This document shows, one piece after another, positions 59,913 through 64,000 of a stretch of DNA of 64,000 bases. The stretch covers positions 1,862,501 through 1,926,500 of the forward strand of contig OX344763.1 in NCBI GenBank assembly GCA_947034895.1, given 5' to 3'. The stretch is from Rhytidiadelphus loreus (taxonomy: Eukaryota > Streptophyta > Bryopsida > Hypnales > Hylocomiaceae). Positions within the stretch are counted from its first letter, which is position 1. Each line of letters starts with the position of its first letter. Position numbers and translations under genes: made by a program. The notes under the pieces are model-generated. The model was given only the letters and a program-made list of their open reading frames with translations, had not been told where the DNA came from and made no database searches.

Positions 59913-62786
59913 ATGGCGACGACGGCGGCGTCGGTTTCAATGTCGTCGTGCAGTTTGCAGACGGTTTCTTTGACCAGGCAGCACCGAGTACTACCCCCTT
60001 CTGCTGTCTCTGTTGTGCAACGAGCAGCGGCAGCATCCCGACGCAACAACTTGAATGGCGCTATCACTGGACGTGTATCCCTGAGGGCGGTGTTCCCGAG
60101 TCGAGAATTGCTGGGCGCTTCTTTGAAAGGATTGCTGGTGCCTCGTTGTAATGTATCCCTTGTGAAGTGTGTGCTGGAGGAGGCGACGGCGTCTGTGGAG
60201 GCGAAGCCCGAGGAGGAGGAGGTTAACCAGCAGCCGCCACCTTCGAAGATATGGTTGTCGGATGTGGTGGTGCGCAAGCGCAGAAACTACTTCAAGAACC
60301 GTCAATGGACTTCGAAGGACTTGACGTATGCGGGGTTTATGGCGTTTATGCATAGTTTGTGTTTGTTCGCCCCTGCGACATTTTCAGGGAACGCGTTCGG
60401 AGTGTTTCTGGGATTGTATGTGATCACAGGCATGTTGGGGATTACGTTGTCGTACCACCGACATTTGTCGCATAAGAGCTTCAAGGTGCCGAAATGGTTG
60501 GAGTATACGTTCGCTTATTGTGGAGTGCAAGCCGTTCAGGTAATTTGAGATTTCGAATGGGATTTTTTCACTCGGGGATTGCTTGAGGTTGTGATTGAGA
60601 TTGTGTGAATGCACCTTTGCAATTGTTTGGGATTGTTGGGATGCTTTGGGGGACGTCTCTGTGGTTGATTGTTTTGGTGTAGTTGGGAGTTGGTATATGA
60701 AGGGTGGGCTTGCCTGGGAAGAAGGCTGCAGCACTTGGACTCCTTGTGTGGTGGAATGTTTTTCTGTGTTGGTGGCCTGTTGCACTGGGATTCCTTGAGA
60801 TTTTGTGAAGGCTTCTGTGCAATTGTTTGGGAATGTTGGAAATCCTGCTTTGGAAATCTCTGTGTTGATAGTTGCGGTGTAGTTGAGAGTGGTATTTCAA
60901 GGGTGGGTTTGCCTGTTAAGAATGCTCCAGCACTCTGCCTCCTTGTGTGATGGAATTTTTCGTTCGTGTTGGGAGCCTATTGTGATAAAACACTTTAATG
61001 TCATTAGCTCTGGGATTCCTTGAGATAGTGTGAATGCACGTTATCCATCGGTTGGGAATGTTGGGATTGCTTCTTTGAAGTCTCTGTGGTTGATACCTTT
61101 GGTGGAGTTGAGTGTGGTATGGGGAGTACAATTCACCACGTGGACTCTTTATATGGCAGGATGTTTTGGAGATTGTTTTCTCAGTTGTCAATTATGGATA
61201 TGTTGTACAGGGTGATCCGATCGAATGGGTGAGCTCTCATCGTTATCACCATCAACATTGCGATACAGAGAATGATCCCCATACTCCTTATGAGGGTTTT
61301 TGGCATAGTCACATGGGCTGGTTGCTCGATGACAGCAAGACGCAAGAACGAGTGAGTTCATTGCTTACGATTCGGATCTCCAGCACTCGCGTAGTTCCTT
61401 TTTGTTTCATCACAACAGAGACTCCAACTACTATTAGAGTGTCAAATTTTGGAATGTTAAGTTAATGGGTATTAGATTAACGTAGTCCTTGTGTTTAGGT
61501 CATGTTAGTTAGCGTTCTTTGCATAAATTTGATATTCTATTGCCCACTATTGAGCTGACGTTAACTTGACTCCAATTTAACACCGTCTTAATATTAATCC
61601 GATGTTTTATCAGATTAACATTAATTACCATTAATAACTTTATGAATCTAATAGGGGATTATTTGAAAGGTTTGAATACTTAACCCGTTCATCGGTGTGT
61701 AAAGAGAAATGATGTAAAAGGGTGTGTATTTTGTAGATGATGAATGTGTGGCTTCTTTTTGCAGGTGGGAGCCCGCAACAATGTCTCGGACATGGACAAG
61801 GATCCATTTTACAACTTCATTCAGAAAACGTATCCCATTCATCCTATTATGATGGCCGTCGCTTTGTACGCTTTGGGTGGATTTCCTTACATTGTGTGGG
61901 GCATGGTATGTCTTTCAACTGCCTGTTTTTGTTGTCTCCCTAGTCAATCTCACTTCTTTTGAGTGTATGTTGTAATTCCTTCTTCTGATTTTCACTTTGT
62001 AATCCCAAGTGCTATTGCGTCTACTTTTTTCCCTCTCAATTTGACGGGTTTGACTCGTTTGTGTGCAGGCTGTGAGGACCGTGTGGGTATATCACATTAC
62101 ATGGTTTGTGAACTCTGCATCTCACGTGTGGGGTACACAGTCGTGGAATACCGGTGACTTATCTAGAAACAATTGGTAAATTTTCGATTTCCTCCTAAAT
62201 TTGTTTAACTGATCTATTGTATGTAGCCGGCTGCATACATGTTGAATGGCATGCATATGAATGGCATGTGTATGAATAAAGTCATTATACCACCAAGCAT
62301 CAATTGTTTTTATTTTTGAAAAGTTCTTAAATCAGGTTCAACTTTTTCTGCTGGCTGATGTTCTTTACAGTCTTACAATCTTATTGTGTTTCAACTTGAT
62401 ACTGTTTCATTAATTAGTGTATGACATTCAAATTAGCTAACATTAAGAAATACGAATCAACCATCATGTAGCCTCCTTTGTCTGTTACCAGATGTTTCTT
62501 AAGATGCCCTAACCATTTTTGTTCTGTTATTACAATGTGGTGGTGCTTCTTCCTGACTAATTTCGTGACTTCAAACTTTCGCAGGTGGGTAGCGTTGCTT
62601 GCTTTTGGTGAGGGTTGGCATAACAACCATCATGCGTTTGAGTACTCTGCTCGTCACGGCCTGGAATGGTGGCAGTTAGACCCCACTTGGTGGGTCATCC
62701 GTGGTTTGGAGGCTGTGGGATTGGCCACGAAGGTGAAACTTCCAAGACAAGATCAAATGGAAAAGCTGGCTTTGAAATCTGCTTGA
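59913..62786 (+). CDS. Chloroplast-type acyl-lipid membrane desaturase (ADS/FAD5-like), five exons
   Basis: Joined exons 59913-60539, 61211-61351, 61765-61905, 62069-62175 and 62585-62786 give 405 residues. It belongs to the delta-9-type membrane desaturases that bind two irons through three histidine boxes, all intact: HRHLSH at 182-187, HRYHH at 219-223 and HNNHH at 351-355, plus HSHMGW. The YSARHGLEWWQ.D stretch after the third box is typical of plant ADS proteins, which include plastid FAD5, the delta-7 desaturase of palmitate on monogalactosyl diacylglycerol. Residues 1 to about 90 are rich in Ser, Ala, Arg and Val with few acids, like a chloroplast transit peptide. I cannot tell regiospecificity from sequence. 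The ATG at 59913 is the first in frame with the transit peptide. The first three introns are phase 0 and the last is phase 2. Confidence 0.93.
60597..61140 (+). repeat. About 200-bp tandem array in desaturase intron 1
   Basis: Three imperfect units start with GAGATTGTGTGAATGCAC or variants at 60597, 60797 and 61022. Each then has CAATTGTTTGGGA, TGTTGGGAT, CTCTGTGGTTGAT, GGTGTAGTTGAGAGTGGTAT and, in the first two, GGGTGGGCTTGCCTG, GCAGCACT and CTCCTTGTGTG.TGGAAT. The array fills most of the 671-bp intron. Confidence 0.88.
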
Positions 62787-63636
62787 GTTTTCTTATGAGT
62801 TTTAGAAGGTGTTATGTGGTCGAAATTGTCGTTTGGCCATGGATTTGGTATCAACTATGTTGGTACGGTTTTCTTAGCGAATTTTAGGCACACAATTAAG
62901 ATTTTTTCACAACTTGGTTTTGCTGCAGTTGGATTGGTTTATCTAAGTTAGACAGCGGGTGCAGTAGTGGTGGGCACAAGAGTTGTTGAGCAAAGTACAA
63001 ACAGATGTATTGTACGTGTATATCAGGTCATGGAACCATGTAACGTACTTGTCGGTCGGCACACTGAAACCATGTGTTAACTTACGCGGAAAGTGGAGTG
63101 CCTGCTATTTTAATACATGCCTGCTTCTGCAGAGTACTCTCAATGTCTGCATTTTGGTGTCTTGACAAGTTATTTATCTTGTGTGGGTAAGGTTCGCTGG
63201 GTGTCCCTGCAGTCCAATCACATGTAGAAATCAATGCTGAAATGGTTTCTATTTACTAGGATTGATGGCAAAGCGGATTTTGAAGAATAAGTGAAACACT
63301 GGAGTATAAAATTCTATGAAATTCTATATGAAATCCTTAGCCCCTTTATGGATATTTCTACAGTATATTGCTACTTTATTGTCATAGCTCTCTGATATTC
63401 GCCATTCTTTGGCTTTGCGGTAGTTTTGGCTTTTACACTTGCACTTGAGCATTATTGTTTTCCAATTGGTTCTTCTTTGCAAATCAAAACTTGTTGAAAT
63501 GATGGGACTTGTTTGAGATTGTGACCAGTTAACCCTTAAAGGATGGACAGGTGATCGTGGAAATCATGCCTTTAGTTGTTGTGTGAATCAGTTCCATGAG
63601 AAATTGCAAAAGCACTCATTTGGAAGTCAAACTACT
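62787..63636. other. Desaturase 3' region
   Basis: Likely 3' untranslated region and downstream sequence. No further gene or defined repeat is recognised. Confidence 0.4.
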
Positions 63637-64000
63637 GTAAGGTAGGAGGCTCAGAAATGGCTCATCTAAGGGCTGATCCGCCTTTTTCGTGTATTTTTGT
63701 ATATGGAAATATTTTTAGCTCATTTTTCAGACAAAGAAAAATAGAAGATGAATCTTAACACAAGTGGTTTTATATTTTTTGAAGCATTTTTGAATTACTT
63801 ATGGATTTTCAAAGGAGTTGTGTCATAGGTCCCTAATTATGTCTCTAGGTCTTCCATAAATTGTTCACTTGCAACTTCTAAAGATAAATAGGAAAGCAAA
63901 GAGAATGATTTGACCCTTGTAGTTAATAATGGGTTTTTCCTTGAATCATTCAATGACTATGGAGGTCAATTTATGAACTATCGTTTGTCCATTTCACAAC
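63637..64000 (-). mobile_element. MITE-4 relative, cut by the window edge
   Basis: Starts TAAGGTAGGAGGCTCAGAAA and continues with CTAAGGGCTGATCC, AAAGAAAAATAGAAGATG, TAACACAAGTGG and GAATTACTTAT. These are in inverted order the words of the right half of 46917-47314. At the length of that copy it would end about 35 bases beyond the window. Confidence 0.6.

Noticed and set aside
1..64000. CRISPR arrays, operons, ribosome binding sites or prophage
   Set aside because: Spliced genes, poly-A retroposons and plant protein families show nuclear eukaryotic DNA. The tandem arrays here have no spacer structure.

Overview
The window looks like nuclear DNA of a land plant. It holds four intron-rich protein genes, all on the plus strand, in about 64 kb. 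Between them lie long AT-rich, gene-free stretches full of small non-autonomous repeats. The plant assignment rests on an EMS1-type leucine-rich-repeat receptor kinase, a chloroplast-type acyl-lipid desaturase with a transit-peptide-like N-terminus, GT-AG introns of plant length, and AAACCCT / TTTAGGG telobox-like motifs in first introns. The species cannot be fixed from the sequence. The large receptor ectodomain and the unusual intergenic repeats make me suspect a non-flowering lineage (bryophyte, lycophyte or fern), but that is only a guess.

Layout. 1-26487: no convincing gene. The stretch holds decayed LINE tails, five families of short inverted-repeat elements (called MITE-1 to MITE-5 here), long diverged dispersed repeats, tandem arrays, and several GC-rich islands with microsatellites (about 6.8-7.5, 13.3-13.9, 15.3-16.45, 18.6-19.4 and 23.4-24.5 kb). 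26488-33465: a six-exon EMS1-like receptor kinase of 1356 residues. 33466-40129: repeats and a LINE tail with a clean target-site duplication. 40130-44617: a seven-exon MYG1-family DHH-type nuclease, with every intron in phase 0. 44618-47691: intergenic, with a textbook 398-bp MITE. 47692-54197: a 14-exon PIG-U / CDC91 subunit of GPI transamidase, including one probable GC-AG intron. 54198-59912: intergenic, ending in the GC-rich desaturase promoter region. 59913-62786: a five-exon plastid-type membrane fatty-acid desaturase with three histidine boxes. 62787-64000: downstream sequence running into another MITE-4 copy cut by the window edge.

The genes do not form a pathway; they are ordinary neighbours (a surface receptor, a mitochondrial/nuclear RNA nuclease, an ER GPI-anchor enzyme and a plastid lipid enzyme). 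The unusual part is the architecture. Each of the four genes has at least one intron built largely of imperfect tandem repeats (about 97-315 bp units). In MYG1 the repeat has copied the exon 1 end together with its splice donor. In the receptor gene, synonymous base choice swings from C-rich to G-rich within each leucine-rich-repeat exon and then resets at the next exon. These two patterns, plus the MITE set, are the main things to check.

All exon borders were placed by eye from splice consensus, reading frame and remembered family sequences. No alignment or search was run.
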